A stretch of DNA of 10,108 nt from Anaerolineales bacterium (lineage in GTDB: Bacteria; Chloroflexota; Anaerolineae; Anaerolineales; Villigracilaceae): assembly GCA_024763295.1 (NCBI GenBank), contig JANTFU010000067.1:1-10108 (forward strand), in the 5' to 3' direction. The translations under genes and the position numbers were made by a program. Of the stretch, positions 1-6,287 are shown piece by piece. The notes beneath the pieces are model-generated. The model did not search any database and had not been told where the DNA came from. It saw nothing but the letters and a program-made list of their open reading frames with translations. How positions within the stretch are numbered: position 1 is the stretch's first letter; the number at the start of each line of letters is the position of its first letter.

Positions 1-2
1 AT

Positions 3-752
3 TTATTAATCGGACAACCGCTCGAACAATATATTCCGGAAATAAGACCCTTTCTCCCCAGAGACGATCAAGCCAGCCGCGTGCGTGAGATCTCGATCAC
101 AAGAAATGGACGCCTAAGAAATTTTGAAGGCAAGCTAACTTCACTGCGAAACCATAATCATAAGCATTTGGGCTATTTAATCACCTTGCAAGATATTACC
201 GAACGAAAAAAACTGAATGAAGAAGTAAGAAGGTTGGCATCTGAAGACCCGCTAACAGGCTTGTATAATCGGCGTCATTTGCTTGAACTCGCCGAGCAAG
301 AAATATCACGCGCGTCCCGATACGGACATCCCTTCTCGCTGCTCATTATTGATTTGGATTATTTCAAACAAATCAACGATACCTACGGTCACCTAACCGG
401 CGATGAAGTCCTTGTTTATTTTGCGAACTTTCTCAAAGAAGCTTTGCGGAGCATCGACATTATTGGACGTTTTGGCGGAGATGAATTTGTTGTCCTATTG
501 CCTGAAACATCCTCTGAAACCGCCTTGCTAACCGCCCAACGGCTCAGCAAAACAATCGGCAAGAGTCCTTGTCACACCCAAAAGGGCGATCTTTTATTTA
601 CATTGAGCATTGGCGTCAGTTCTGATGAGCAGATAAAAGCGGATACAGATATTTATGATCTCCTTGAGCGTGCAGACCGTGCCCTCTATCAGGCAAAATC
701 GTTGGGGCGAAATCAGGTCGCTGCCGAGTTTGAGGGAATACAGCTTTATTAG
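3..752 (+). CDS. PAS-GGDEF diguanylate cyclase (5' end outside window)
   Basis: This is the C-terminal 249 residues of a sensor diguanylate cyclase, which makes c-di-GMP from two GTP. The frame is open to the left edge, so the GTG at 81 is an internal Val and not a start. Counting from position 3, residues 1-69 look like the end of a PAS domain (it closes with YLITLQDITERK). A short helical linker follows, then a full GGDEF domain: DPLTGLYNRR (82-91), the metal/substrate motif DLDYFKQIND (117-126), GHLTGD, and the catalytic GGDEF itself (158-162). RSID lies exactly five residues before GGDEF and matches the RxxD inhibitory site, so product feedback is expected. The catalytic residues are intact, so the domain should be active. 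The missing N-terminus probably holds a membrane or other sensor region; that part is inferred. The gene converges on the tRNA-Arg/prsW block. Confidence 0.93.
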   Translation, partial: LLIGQPLEQYIPEIRPFLPRDDQASRVREISITRNGRLRNFEGKLTSLRNHNHKHLGYLITLQDITERKKLNEEVRRLASEDPLTGLYNRRHLLELAEQEISRASRYGHPFSLLIIDLDYFKQINDTYGHLTGDEVLVYFANFLKEALRSIDIIGRFGGDEFVVLLPETSSETALLTAQRLSKTIGKSPCHTQKGDLLFTLSIGVSSDEQIKADTDIYDLLERADRALYQAKSLGRNQVAAEFEGIQLY

Positions 753-900
753 TTTTTTTTCGTTGCTAGTGGGCAAAATTGACTGATATAAGATTCGTGG
801 CGAATAGCTCCCTGCCCCATCCTCAGCGCAGGTTTCTCTCACCAAGCACCACCGAGTATGGCGGTTAGGAATAAGCATTAAATAACATACAAAGTTATCC

Positions 901-1015
901 CAGTTCCTGAGCAGCAGGCGACAGTCGTTGAGCCTGAAGTCGAAGGACGGCGTTCCCTGAAAATCACCCTTCGACTACGCACTTCTCTAGCGTTCAGTGC
1001 TCCGCTCAGGAACTG
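901..1015. repeat. Nested inverted repeat (REP/MITE-like element)
   Basis: The 357-base gap 753-1109 has no convincing gene. Most of its right half is a palindromic unit. The outer arms are 12 bp and perfect: CAGTTCCTGAGC at 901-912 against GCTCAGGAACTG at 1004-1015. Inside lies a second perfect 9-bp pair: AGTCGAAGG at 938-946 and CCTTCGACT at 968-976. The structure could form a long imperfect cruciform or RNA hairpin. It contains no ORF of note and no visible target-site duplication. It resembles short interspersed palindromic repeats of bacterial intergenic DNA. Copies elsewhere in the genome cannot be checked here. I see nothing supportable in 753-900. Confidence 0.7.
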
Positions 1016-1077
1016 AAATTTTGCACTTTATTTAATCTTTGTTCCTTAGAGAAATTTCAGGATAAATACTAAAAGAA

Positions 1078-1106
1078 AAAAGCACCTGATTTTTTCAGGT
1101 GCTTTT
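1078..1106 (-). terminator. Intrinsic terminator after tRNA-Arg
   Basis: A 9-bp perfect stem, AGCACCTGA (1081-1089) with TCAGGTGCT (1095-1103), is extended by three A:T pairs and has a loop of about five bases. On the minus strand it is followed by a T-rich tract (complement of 1071-1080) and starts only a few bases past the tRNA 3' end. Some T residues also lie on the + side (1103-1106), so it could partly stop readthrough from the GGDEF gene. Confidence 0.85.
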
Positions 1107-1109
1107 CTG

Positions 1110-1181
1110 TACCCCCGCTGAGACTCGAACTCAGGCTTTCGGCTCCGGAGGCCGACGCTCTATCCACTGAGCTACGGGGGC
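1110..1181 (-). tRNA. tRNA-Arg (anticodon CCG)
   Basis: Read on the minus strand, the sequence folds into a full cloverleaf. The acceptor GCCCCCG pairs with CGGGGGT (first pair G-U). The anticodon stem TCGGC/GCCGA encloses loop CTCCGGA, giving anticodon CCG, which reads CGG (Arg). The T-arm is CTGAG-TTCGAGT-CTCAG. The discriminator base is A, and the 3' CCA is not encoded, so it must be added by CCA transferase. The gene lies 39 bases past the prsW-like stop and is followed by an intrinsic terminator, so it may be co-transcribed with that gene or have a promoter of its own inside the prsW end. Confidence 0.96.
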
Positions 1182-1220
1182 ATATACACATTGTCTAACG
1201 CGCGGCGATTTTACCACGAA

Positions 1221-2210
1221 TCACGCCAAGGCTTGCTCCTTGAGGGTAGCTAATTCAGTACGATATTTTTGAATGATCTCCATATTATTACGTTCGTTGC
1301 CCAATTTGTGGAATTGGTTCTTTTTATGTGCCAGTTCACCACAAATTTTATAAAAACGGTTGGTCGCTGCATATTGTCCGCTGGTCAAGGCACGGAAACG
1401 GGCAGCGCTTTGTTTACCGGCTGAAATGGCGGTGGAATACTGCTCTGCCGTGAGCAAGTTCAGGTCATATTCTTCGCGTAAATGTAACTTCATGAGCTTG
1501 CGTTCGCCAGCAAGCGCCCAAAGAATGAAGAGAAACATGAAGAACCAGCCTGTCCAGTCGATGGCGGTACCTAACACAAGACCCGACAATCCGCCCGTCA
1601 ACGAGGCAAAGGTATTGTGAAATGCGTGCGTGAACATGGCTACGCCAAATCCAAGCAGCGGAGCGAGTATTTTTACCAAAGGGGAGCGACTTAAGCGCGC
1701 TTTTGCCAAGCCAATTCCGGTGAAGGCTGTGTAAAAAGGATGCTGCCAGCCAACCAAAATGACACGTACAAAAACCAAGAACCAAAGCCTGCTCCAGCCA
1801 CCGTCGAGATAGCCCATATTGTAGATATAGTGCGTATTCTCTGTCGCAGCAAACCCGAGTGCGACAATACCGGCGTAAACAACACCATCCAGAATGGAAT
1901 CAAATTCACGGCGGAAGATGAGAAAAACGATTAAAACCGCCAATCCTTTGAGACTCTCTTCGACAATCGGAGCAATGATCGAACCGGTTGCCAGATCGGT
2001 TGCAGATTCTGAGCCGGTGAAGATGTAAACGCCCATGCCCAGCACAGTATTGATGACAAAAGCACCACCGGCGGCAATTGCTACGCCCCAAAAGAAGACC
2101 GCGCCAAGCAAAATTTTCGGCTCACGTTCATAGCGATCTGTCCAATAGAGAATGTAGGCGAAAAAGAACATTGGCACAAAGCCGAAAAAGAGGGAGACAA
2201 GGAAAGGCAT
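1221..2210 (-). CDS. PrsW family intramembrane protease
   Basis: 329-residue polytopic membrane protein of the PrsW glutamic-type protease family (related to CPBP/Rce1 proteases). The characterised PrsW of Bacillus cleaves anti-sigma factor RsiW; the substrate here is unknown. Family marks are visible: EESLK at 84-88 (the paired catalytic glutamates), a downstream ATEN at 122-125, a membrane His in WQHPFY (157), and HAFHN (195-199). About seven or eight hydrophobic segments fill residues 1-235. The last 95 or so residues are hydrophilic, basic and probably helical, likely a cytosolic tail. The ATG at 2210 has a good ribosome site, AGGAG five bases upstream (plus-strand 2216-2220). It lies 120 bases after the DUF2344 gene on the same strand and 39 bases before tRNA-Arg. 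No anti-sigma gene is nearby. Confidence 0.88.
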   Translation of the reverse strand: MPFLVSLFFGFVPMFFFAYILYWTDRYEREPKILLGAVFFWGVAIAAGGAFVINTVLGMGVYIFTGSESATDLATGSIIAPIVEESLKGLAVLIVFLIFRREFDSILDGVVYAGIVALGFAATENTHYIYNMGYLDGGWSRLWFLVFVRVILVGWQHPFYTAFTGIGLAKARLSRSPLVKILAPLLGFGVAMFTHAFHNTFASLTGGLSGLVLGTAIDWTGWFFMFLFILWALAGERKLMKLHLREEYDLNLLTAEQYSTAISAGKQSAARFRALTSGQYAATNRFYKICGELAHKKNQFHKLGNERNNMEIIQKYRTELATLKEQALA

Positions 2211-2240
2211 GGGAACTCCTTATGGCTAAAATATGAAGCA

Positions 2241-2283
2241 TGAAACGTAATTTCTTGAATGACGCATCACGTTTTACGTTTCA
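2241..2283. repeat. 10-bp inverted repeat in the prsW upstream gap
   Basis: TGAAACGTAA at 2241-2250 is the exact reverse complement of TTACGTTTCA at 2274-2283, with a 23-base spacer. A second small hairpin, TTGCG (2293-2297) with CGCAA (2302-2306), lies next to it. Both sit between the DUF2344 stop and the prsW start. There is no T-tract typical of a terminator. It may be an interspersed repeat or an operator-like dyad; the sequence does not decide. Confidence 0.5.
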
Positions 2284-2330
2284 CGCAAAATCTTGCGGTA
2301 GCGCAAATGCAACCTGAATGCTGCACTACG

Positions 2331-3011
2331 TTAATCGTAAATCAGCTTGGTGCGGACAACTCGCGCTGCTTCAATGGGAATGCCCATCTCTTTTAGCACG
2401 TCATCGGGGCGACCGGTGGCACCTTCGCTGGCAGAAACGCGCAAAAAGATGCGCAGGTTGCCGTTTTCAGGCGGAAGCGGGGTCATATCTTTGATGAGCG
2501 GACGCAAATCGTAGGTCGGTTTTTTGCTGGTATAGCGTTTTCGTTTGCGTCTCTTGCGACGCTCTCGCAGGATGGATTCGGCTTCCATAACGGTGGCAAT
2601 TTTCTCGTCCAGGAGCGAGGCGGGCATTTCATCCAATAAGGTAATTTCGTATTCAGCGGTATGCACAAGAGTTTGGAGGGGCTTACCGCGCAAATCCACT
2701 TCCTGAATATCTACGATTTGGATGCCACGCGGCAGGGCAGGCTGAATTTTGGCTTGGAGTTCGTCAAGCTGCCATTCGCCGTTATCGTGAAGCCAAATAT
2801 CGACGATTTCGGCTTTGCTGATGAAGCCCAACGCCAATGCGGAGGCGAGTTGGATTTTTGGCTGCGGATGGAAGCCCTGACTGTAAACGAGGGGCAGGGC
2901 AGCGCGACGGGTGCTGCGTTCCCAAAGGCTGTGCAGGTCAAGATGACCAATGTAGCGCAGGTCACCTTCTTTGGTAAATTGAATCCGGATGCGTCTTTTT
3001 TCGATTTCCAT
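2331..3011 (-). CDS. TIGR03936/DUF2344 radical-SAM-associated protein
   Basis: 226 residues from the ATG at 3011. This family (PF10105) occurs alone or at the C-terminus of B12-binding radical SAM proteins; its biochemical role is not firmly known. Typical marks are the start RIRIQFTKEGDLRYIGHLD (7-25), SQGFHPQPKIQLASALALG (44-62), and YDLRPLI (167-173) after a very basic stretch at 149-164 (RERRKRRKRKR). An upstream TTG at 3050 would add 13 residues, but the family usually begins just before the R-x-R-x-x-F-x-K segment, so I prefer 3011. No clear Shine-Dalgarno precedes either start; a TATAAT lies six bases before the ATG. No radical SAM gene adjoins it: upstream is a 341-base gap, and downstream is the prsW-like gene. 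Start choice is less sure than identity. Confidence 0.85.
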   Translation of the reverse strand: MEIEKRRIRIQFTKEGDLRYIGHLDLHSLWERSTRRAALPLVYSQGFHPQPKIQLASALALGFISKAEIVDIWLHDNGEWQLDELQAKIQPALPRGIQIVDIQEVDLRGKPLQTLVHTAEYEITLLDEMPASLLDEKIATVMEAESILRERRKRRKRKRYTSKKPTYDLRPLIKDMTPLPPENGNLRIFLRVSASEGATGRPDDVLKEMGIPIEAARVVRTKLIYD

Positions 3012-3017
3012 ACGCTG

Positions 3018-3023
3018 ATTATA
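3018..3023 (-). promoter_or_regulatory. Possible -10 box for a leaderless DUF2344 transcript
   Basis: On the minus strand a perfect TATAAT ends six bases before the ATG at 3011. A transcript from it would begin at or next to the start codon, which fits the absence of a Shine-Dalgarno. The -35 region is poor: TTGGCG is present but 21 bases away, too far for a standard promoter. This is suggestive only. Confidence 0.25.
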
Positions 3024-3148
3024 ACCGCGATATTGAAAAGCATTCGCCAAGATGTTATGATTTTAGGGCTTTGAGCACTCTGTTTTAACGGACACAAAGA
3101 TTCTCAAAGAAAAGGCGTATTTTCTCGAAAAATTAGGGCAAGTTAAGA

Positions 3149-3242
3149 GAGTGCGTCGCACCTTAGGGATTGAGATAATGCCACTGCCGAGCAAAATACC
3201 GGTTGTTAGGCATTTTTATGTCGAAGTAGGTGCGACGCACTC
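3149..3242. repeat. 94-bp element with 15-bp perfect terminal inverted repeats
   Basis: GAGTGCGTCGCACCT (3149-3163) and AGGTGCGACGCACTC (3228-3242) are exact reverse complements bounding a 64-base AT-richer core. Each arm also contains its own smaller palindrome (GTGCGTCGCAC, 3151-3161, with one central mismatch). No transposase or plausible ORF lies inside. The size and structure fit a small non-autonomous or REP-like element. The rest of the 341-base gap (3012-3352) has AT-rich sequence just upstream of the aminopeptidase gene but no promoter I would defend. Confidence 0.7.
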
Positions 3243-3352
3243 CCGACGCCCCGAAAAAATGAAAAGGACGAAAAAACTTAAAAAACTTTGTATTCCTTCG
3301 TGAACTTCGTGTTAAAAATACTTCAACTTTGTTTTCCTTGAAAGGATCAATC

Positions 3353-4453
3353 ATGCCCGACCCCCGTGTTAGCAAATTAGCAAAAGTATTAATTAATTAC
3401 TCACTCAACATTCAACCCGGTGAGCATTTGGTCATTCAAACGACACCGCTAGCAGACGAATTGACATTAGCCGCCTATGAAGAAGCCATCAAAGCCGGTG
3501 CGCATGTGATGGTGCTCAATCAGGTACCCGGCACGCGTGAAATTTTCTTCAAACATGCTTCTGATGAGCAACTGACCCATATTGCCCCGATGCAGAAATT
3601 TATGCTCGAAAATACGGATGCCTTTTTGCGCATTTGGGCAGACAGCAACACCAGAGCGTTGAGCGGCATTGACCCGCAAAAATTAGCGCAATTTGGACGC
3701 GCAAACGCAGAAATGTCGAAGCTGATGATGCAACGCTCGGCGAGCGGCGAATTGAAATGGTGTCTAACTGTGTATCCAACCAACGCGATGGCACAGGACG
3801 CCGACATGAGCTTAATGGACTACACCGAGTTCGTCTACGGTGCCGGAATGCTCAACGAAGATGACCCTGTCAAATTCTGGCAAGAAGAAGCCGAACGCCA
3901 GCACAAGCTCATCGACTGGCTAAAAGGGCGCAAAGACGTCGTCATAAAGGGCAGCAATATCGACATCACCATGTCCATCGAGGGGCGCACCTTTCTTGAA
4001 TCCGCGGGCACGCACAACTTCCCTTCCGGCGAAGTTTTCGCCAGCCCGGTCGAAAATTCCGTCAATGGCTGGGTGCGCTTCAAATATCCCGCCATCCACA
4101 ACGGGCAAGAAATCCACGATATTCAGCTTTGGTTTGAAAACGGCAAAGTCGTCAAGGAAGAAGCTGCCAAAAATCAGGCGTTGCTGACCGCCCTACTCGA
4201 CACCGACGAAGGCGCACGTTATCTCGGCGAACTCGGCATCGGCACCAACTACGGCATCCAGCGTTTCACTAAAAATATGCTCTTTGACGAGAAGATTGGC
4301 GGCACAATCCATCTCGCCGTGGGTGCGGGCTTCCCTGAAGGTGGCGGAAAGAATGAATCCGGTCTGCATTGGGATATGCTCTGTGATATGAGCGACGGCG
4401 AAATCCGCGTGGATGGGGATCTCTTCTACAAAAACGGGAAAACCGTTATCTAG
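3353..4453 (+). CDS. M29 family aminopeptidase, copy 1
   Basis: 366-residue cytosolic metallo-aminopeptidase of the AmpS/AmpT family (M29), which removes N-terminal amino acids from peptides using two metal ions. The N-terminal half carries the family's PGEHLVIQTTPLADEL region (22-37). Likely metal ligands, assigned by motif from memory of AmpT/AmpS, are E227 (SGEVFASP), E293 (LGELGIGTN), E313 (FDEK), H320 (IHLAVG), and H339 and D341 (HWD). At 366 residues it is shorter than classical AmpS/AmpT (about 410), like the COG2309 proteins with a DEKxxGTxH motif. The position matching the active-site Tyr of AmpS (seven after the His) is F327. The ATG at 3353 is chosen because AAAGGA lies at 3341-3346; an in-frame TTG at 3329 lies upstream of that site. 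There is no signal peptide. A terminator-like hairpin follows. Confidence 0.92.
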   Translation: MPDPRVSKLAKVLINYSLNIQPGEHLVIQTTPLADELTLAAYEEAIKAGAHVMVLNQVPGTREIFFKHASDEQLTHIAPMQKFMLENTDAFLRIWADSNTRALSGIDPQKLAQFGRANAEMSKLMMQRSASGELKWCLTVYPTNAMAQDADMSLMDYTEFVYGAGMLNEDDPVKFWQEEAERQHKLIDWLKGRKDVVIKGSNIDITMSIEGRTFLESAGTHNFPSGEVFASPVENSVNGWVRFKYPAIHNGQEIHDIQLWFENGKVVKEEAAKNQALLTALLDTDEGARYLGELGIGTNYGIQRFTKNMLFDEKIGGTIHLAVGAGFPEGGGKNESGLHWDMLCDMSDGEIRVDGDLFYKNGKTVI

Positions 4454-4496
4454 TCCCCGCAACGCGCGAGGGTGCAACTTGGTCTCATTATAGGAA

Positions 4497-4532
4497 AAAA
4501 GTCCCCATCCCCAAAATTGGACGGGGACTTTT
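4497..4532 (+). terminator. Terminator-like hairpin after M29 copy 1
   Basis: AAAAGTCCCC (4497-4506) pairs perfectly with GGGGACTTTT (4523-4532), ten base pairs including the A:T flank, and the loop can form an extra small CCAA/TTGG stem (4511-4520). The T-run is only four long before a G, so termination may be partial. It lies 44 bases past the aminopeptidase stop and 68 before the next start. Just after it, TTGCAA (4531-4536) and TATATC (4556-4561), 19 bases apart, are a weak promoter candidate for the bactofilin-like gene. Confidence 0.55.
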
Positions 4533-4600
4533 GCAACTCATCGAAAATCGTCGCGTATATCTCAGCACAAGCAAACATCATATTTTTTCAGGAGAAATTT

Positions 4601-5944
4601 ATGTCTCAAAAATCCAAACTTTTTTCAGCATTGAGCCTTGTTGTCCTTTTGGCTTTGATACTTGTACCGAGTGTAGCAGCCTTTGGCGGCGAAGGCGGTG
4701 ACTATATTGTCATCCCCGACGACAAAGTCATTGATGACGATTACTACGTTGCCGCAGAAAGCGTCGTGCTCGACGGCACTATCGAAGGCGATTTCTTCGT
4801 CGCGGCGCAGAGCGTGGTCATCAACGGCACTGTCGAAGGTGATCTCGTCGCCTTTTCGCAAAGCGTAGTCATCAACGGCACCGTCGGTGACGATCTACGT
4901 TCGGGCGCGGCTGCCATCCAACTCGGTGAAAATGCCGTTATCGGCGACGATTTAATCTTTGGCGGAGCAAGTCTGGAGTTAATGCCGGGCGCTCAGGTCG
5001 GCGGAGATCTGCTCTTTGGCGGCGCCCAAGCACTCGTCGAGGGCGATATCGCGGGCAATCTGCGTGTCGGTGCCAGTGCACTTGAGTTGACGGGTTCCGT
5101 TGCGGGCGATGTAAGCGCTTATGTCGATTCTCCCAAAGACGGCGAAAACGTGCCCCCCACCATGTTCCTTGGTCCGCAGATGAACATCTCGATGCCAACC
5201 GTTTCGCCGGGGCTGACAATTGCAGACAGCGCCAAGATTGACGGCGACCTGAAGTACACCGCCACCAACGATATGGATTTTCCGCCCAGTGCAGTGGCAG
5301 GCAACATCACCCGTGAAGAACCGCAAGTGGATGCGCACTCTGAAATCAAGATGACCCCGCCCACGCCGCAAGAAGTAGCCGGAATGTGGTTCCTGCGCGT
5401 ACTGCGCGCCATCATCACCCTGATTGCCTTGGGTATGTTGATGCAGTGGCTTTTCCCCAATTTCCTTGCGAGCGCCGAATATAAACTCCAAACCGATACC
5501 TGGGGCAGCCTTGGTTGGGGCGTGGTCGCTTATGCCTTTTTCTTCTTTGCACTGTTGGTCGTCTTCACCGCGATGATTTTGGGTGCAATCATCTTCGGCG
5601 TGCTTTCGCTGGGCGGCTTGAGCGGCACGATCGTCGTGGTTGGTCTGCTCCTGCTCTCCGCCTTAATCGTCGGCTTCGTGCTAACCGTCACCTATCTGAC
5701 CAAAATCATTGTGGCAACCCTCGGCGGCAAACTCTTACTGGCGCGTATCAAACCCGAATGGGCAAACCACAAATTCTATCCGCTGGCGAGTGGCGTTGTG
5801 CTACTCTCAATCGTAATGAGCATTCCGCTGGCTGGCGGTCTGGTCAAACTAATTGTCGTGCTCTTCGCACTCGGCGCACTCTGGTTACTGGGGCGCGAGC
5901 AATTCGGCAAAAAGAAATCTTTGCCTGAAATCGTCGAAGTCTAA
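4601..5944 (+). CDS. Secreted bactofilin-like repeat protein with C-terminal membrane domain
   Basis: 447 residues. The ATG at 4601 follows AGGAGA (4590-4595) and gives a clean signal peptide (basic MSQKSK, hydrophobic 11-22, cleavage likely after SVAA, 24-27). Residues 54-177 form about seven repeats of 17-19 residues, each with an SVVxNGTVEGDL-type pattern, as in the right-handed beta-helix of bactofilins (polymer-forming cytoskeletal proteins, PF04519). A partial unit recurs near 207-217 (IADSAKIDGDL). A Pro/Glu-rich linker (about 228-257) leads to four or five TM segments (about 266-288, 305-335, 342-366, 395-430) and a basic tail KKKS. The helix should therefore lie outside the membrane, unlike cytoplasmic bactofilins. 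A role as an envelope scaffold or surface polymer is inferred; the function is unknown. It lies between two M29 genes on the same strand, each gap holding a terminator-like hairpin. Confidence 0.85.
   Translation: MSQKSKLFSALSLVVLLALILVPSVAAFGGEGGDYIVIPDDKVIDDDYYVAAESVVLDGTIEGDFFVAAQSVVINGTVEGDLVAFSQSVVINGTVGDDLRSGAAAIQLGENAVIGDDLIFGGASLELMPGAQVGGDLLFGGAQALVEGDIAGNLRVGASALELTGSVAGDVSAYVDSPKDGENVPPTMFLGPQMNISMPTVSPGLTIADSAKIDGDLKYTATNDMDFPPSAVAGNITREEPQVDAHSEIKMTPPTPQEVAGMWFLRVLRAIITLIALGMLMQWLFPNFLASAEYKLQTDTWGSLGWGVVAYAFFFFALLVVFTAMILGAIIFGVLSLGGLSGTIVVVGLLLLSALIVGFVLTVTYLTKIIVATLGGKLLLARIKPEWANHKFYPLASGVVLLSIVMSIPLAGGLVKLIVVLFALGALWLLGREQFGKKKSLPEIVEV
4760..5131 (+). repeat. Coding tandem repeats (17-19 codons, about 7 units)
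   Basis: Within the bactofilin-like gene, residues 54-177 split into units starting at S54, S71, S88, A105, S124, Q143 and A160. The first three are exactly 51 bases each and clearly similar in DNA (about GTGGTCATCAACGGCAC in units 2 and 3); later units have diverged. This fits local duplication followed by drift. It is not a CRISPR array, because the units are contiguous coding sequence without spacers. Confidence 0.75.
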
Positions 5945-5967
5945 ATAGCCCTTCTCCACTTTTCTCC

Positions 5968-6009
5968 GCCCCCGCATGGTCTCTCCCTCCCGTGCGGGGG
6001 CAACTTTTT
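5968..6009 (+). terminator. Intrinsic terminator after the bactofilin-like gene
   Basis: GCCCCCGCA (5968-5976) pairs perfectly with TGCGGGGGC (5993-6001); the 16-base loop is pyrimidine-rich. A run of five T (6005-6009) follows after AAC. The hairpin begins 24 bases past the stop codon. The stem is very GC-rich, and position and tail fit Rho-independent termination. Confidence 0.65.
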
Positions 6010-6050
6010 AACGGTTAAGTACATGAGCATAAAAACCTGCCCCCTCCCAG

Positions 6051-6113
6051 CCTCCCCTAAATGCGACGATAATGCTGTCGAATTTAGGGGAGGGGCGGCT
6101 ACTTCCCCTAAAT
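6051..6113. repeat. Strong hairpin with three copies of a TCCCCTAAAT unit
   Basis: CCTCCCCTAAAT (6051-6062) and ATTTAGGGGAGG (6082-6093) form a perfect 12-bp stem, continued after one mismatch by CGAC/GTCG (6064-6067 with 6077-6080). A third copy, CTTCCCCTAAAT (6102-6113, 11 of 12 bases), follows in direct orientation. Further right are smaller hairpins (TTCCA 6113-6117 with TGGAA 6124-6128; CAAAG/CTTTG near 6130-6145) and G-rich runs to about 6168. With the upstream terminator this fills the 343-base gap 5945-6287; no gene in it is convincing. It looks like an interspersed palindromic element, not a terminator, since no T-tract follows the stem. Confidence 0.65.
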
Positions 6114-6229
6114 TCCATCCTTTTGGAAGCAAAGCGGCTTTGGCATTTGGGGGGATAAAGGGGAGCTGTTTTTTCATCATAAAATACCAGACAACTTTTG
6201 CTCGAGTACTTAGCAAGTTTGAAAGCTGT

Positions 6230-6258
6230 TTTACTGACGCAAAACTTTCGAGTACAAT
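6230..6258 (+). promoter_or_regulatory. Candidate sigma-70-type promoter for M29 copy 2
   Basis: TTTACT at 6230-6235 (four of six to TTGACA) and TACAAT at 6253-6258 (five of six to TATAAT) are separated by exactly 17 bases. Transcription would start near 6265, leaving a leader of about 23 bases before the ATG at 6288. It lies after the palindromic element and terminator, so it would give this gene its own transcript. Confidence 0.5.
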
Positions 6259-6287
6259 ACAACACCGCTTACACGAAAGAAGAAACA

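Noticed and set aside
594..878. Minus-strand ORF of 94 codons over the end of the GGDEF gene
   Set aside because: It overlaps the conserved GGDEF coding region antisense, has no recognisable domain and no ribosome site.
2661..3074. Plus-strand ORF of 137 codons opposite the DUF2344 gene
   Set aside because: It mirrors conserved DUF2344 motifs on the other strand; composition and position fit an antisense shadow.
3095..3325. Degenerate CACAAAG / CTTCGTG-like repeats on either side of the 15-bp inverted-repeat element
   Set aside because: They suggest an older, larger element, but the match between the two sides is too poor to define boundaries.
3163..3375. Minus-strand ORF of 70 codons in the gap before M29 copy 1
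   Set aside because: It runs through the inverted-repeat element and the aminopeptidase start; no family resemblance.
4472..4600. Upstream in-frame extension of the bactofilin-like gene
   Set aside because: It would translate the terminator hairpin and bury the signal peptide; AGGAGA lies just before the ATG at 4601.
4760..4920. Tandem similarity suggesting a CRISPR array or minisatellite
   Set aside because: The units are contiguous coding repeats of a beta-helix protein, with no spacers.
5515..5928. Plus-strand ORF of 137 codons inside the bactofilin-like gene
   Set aside because: Out-of-frame reading of the TM domain; Arg/His-rich composition typical of a frame shadow.
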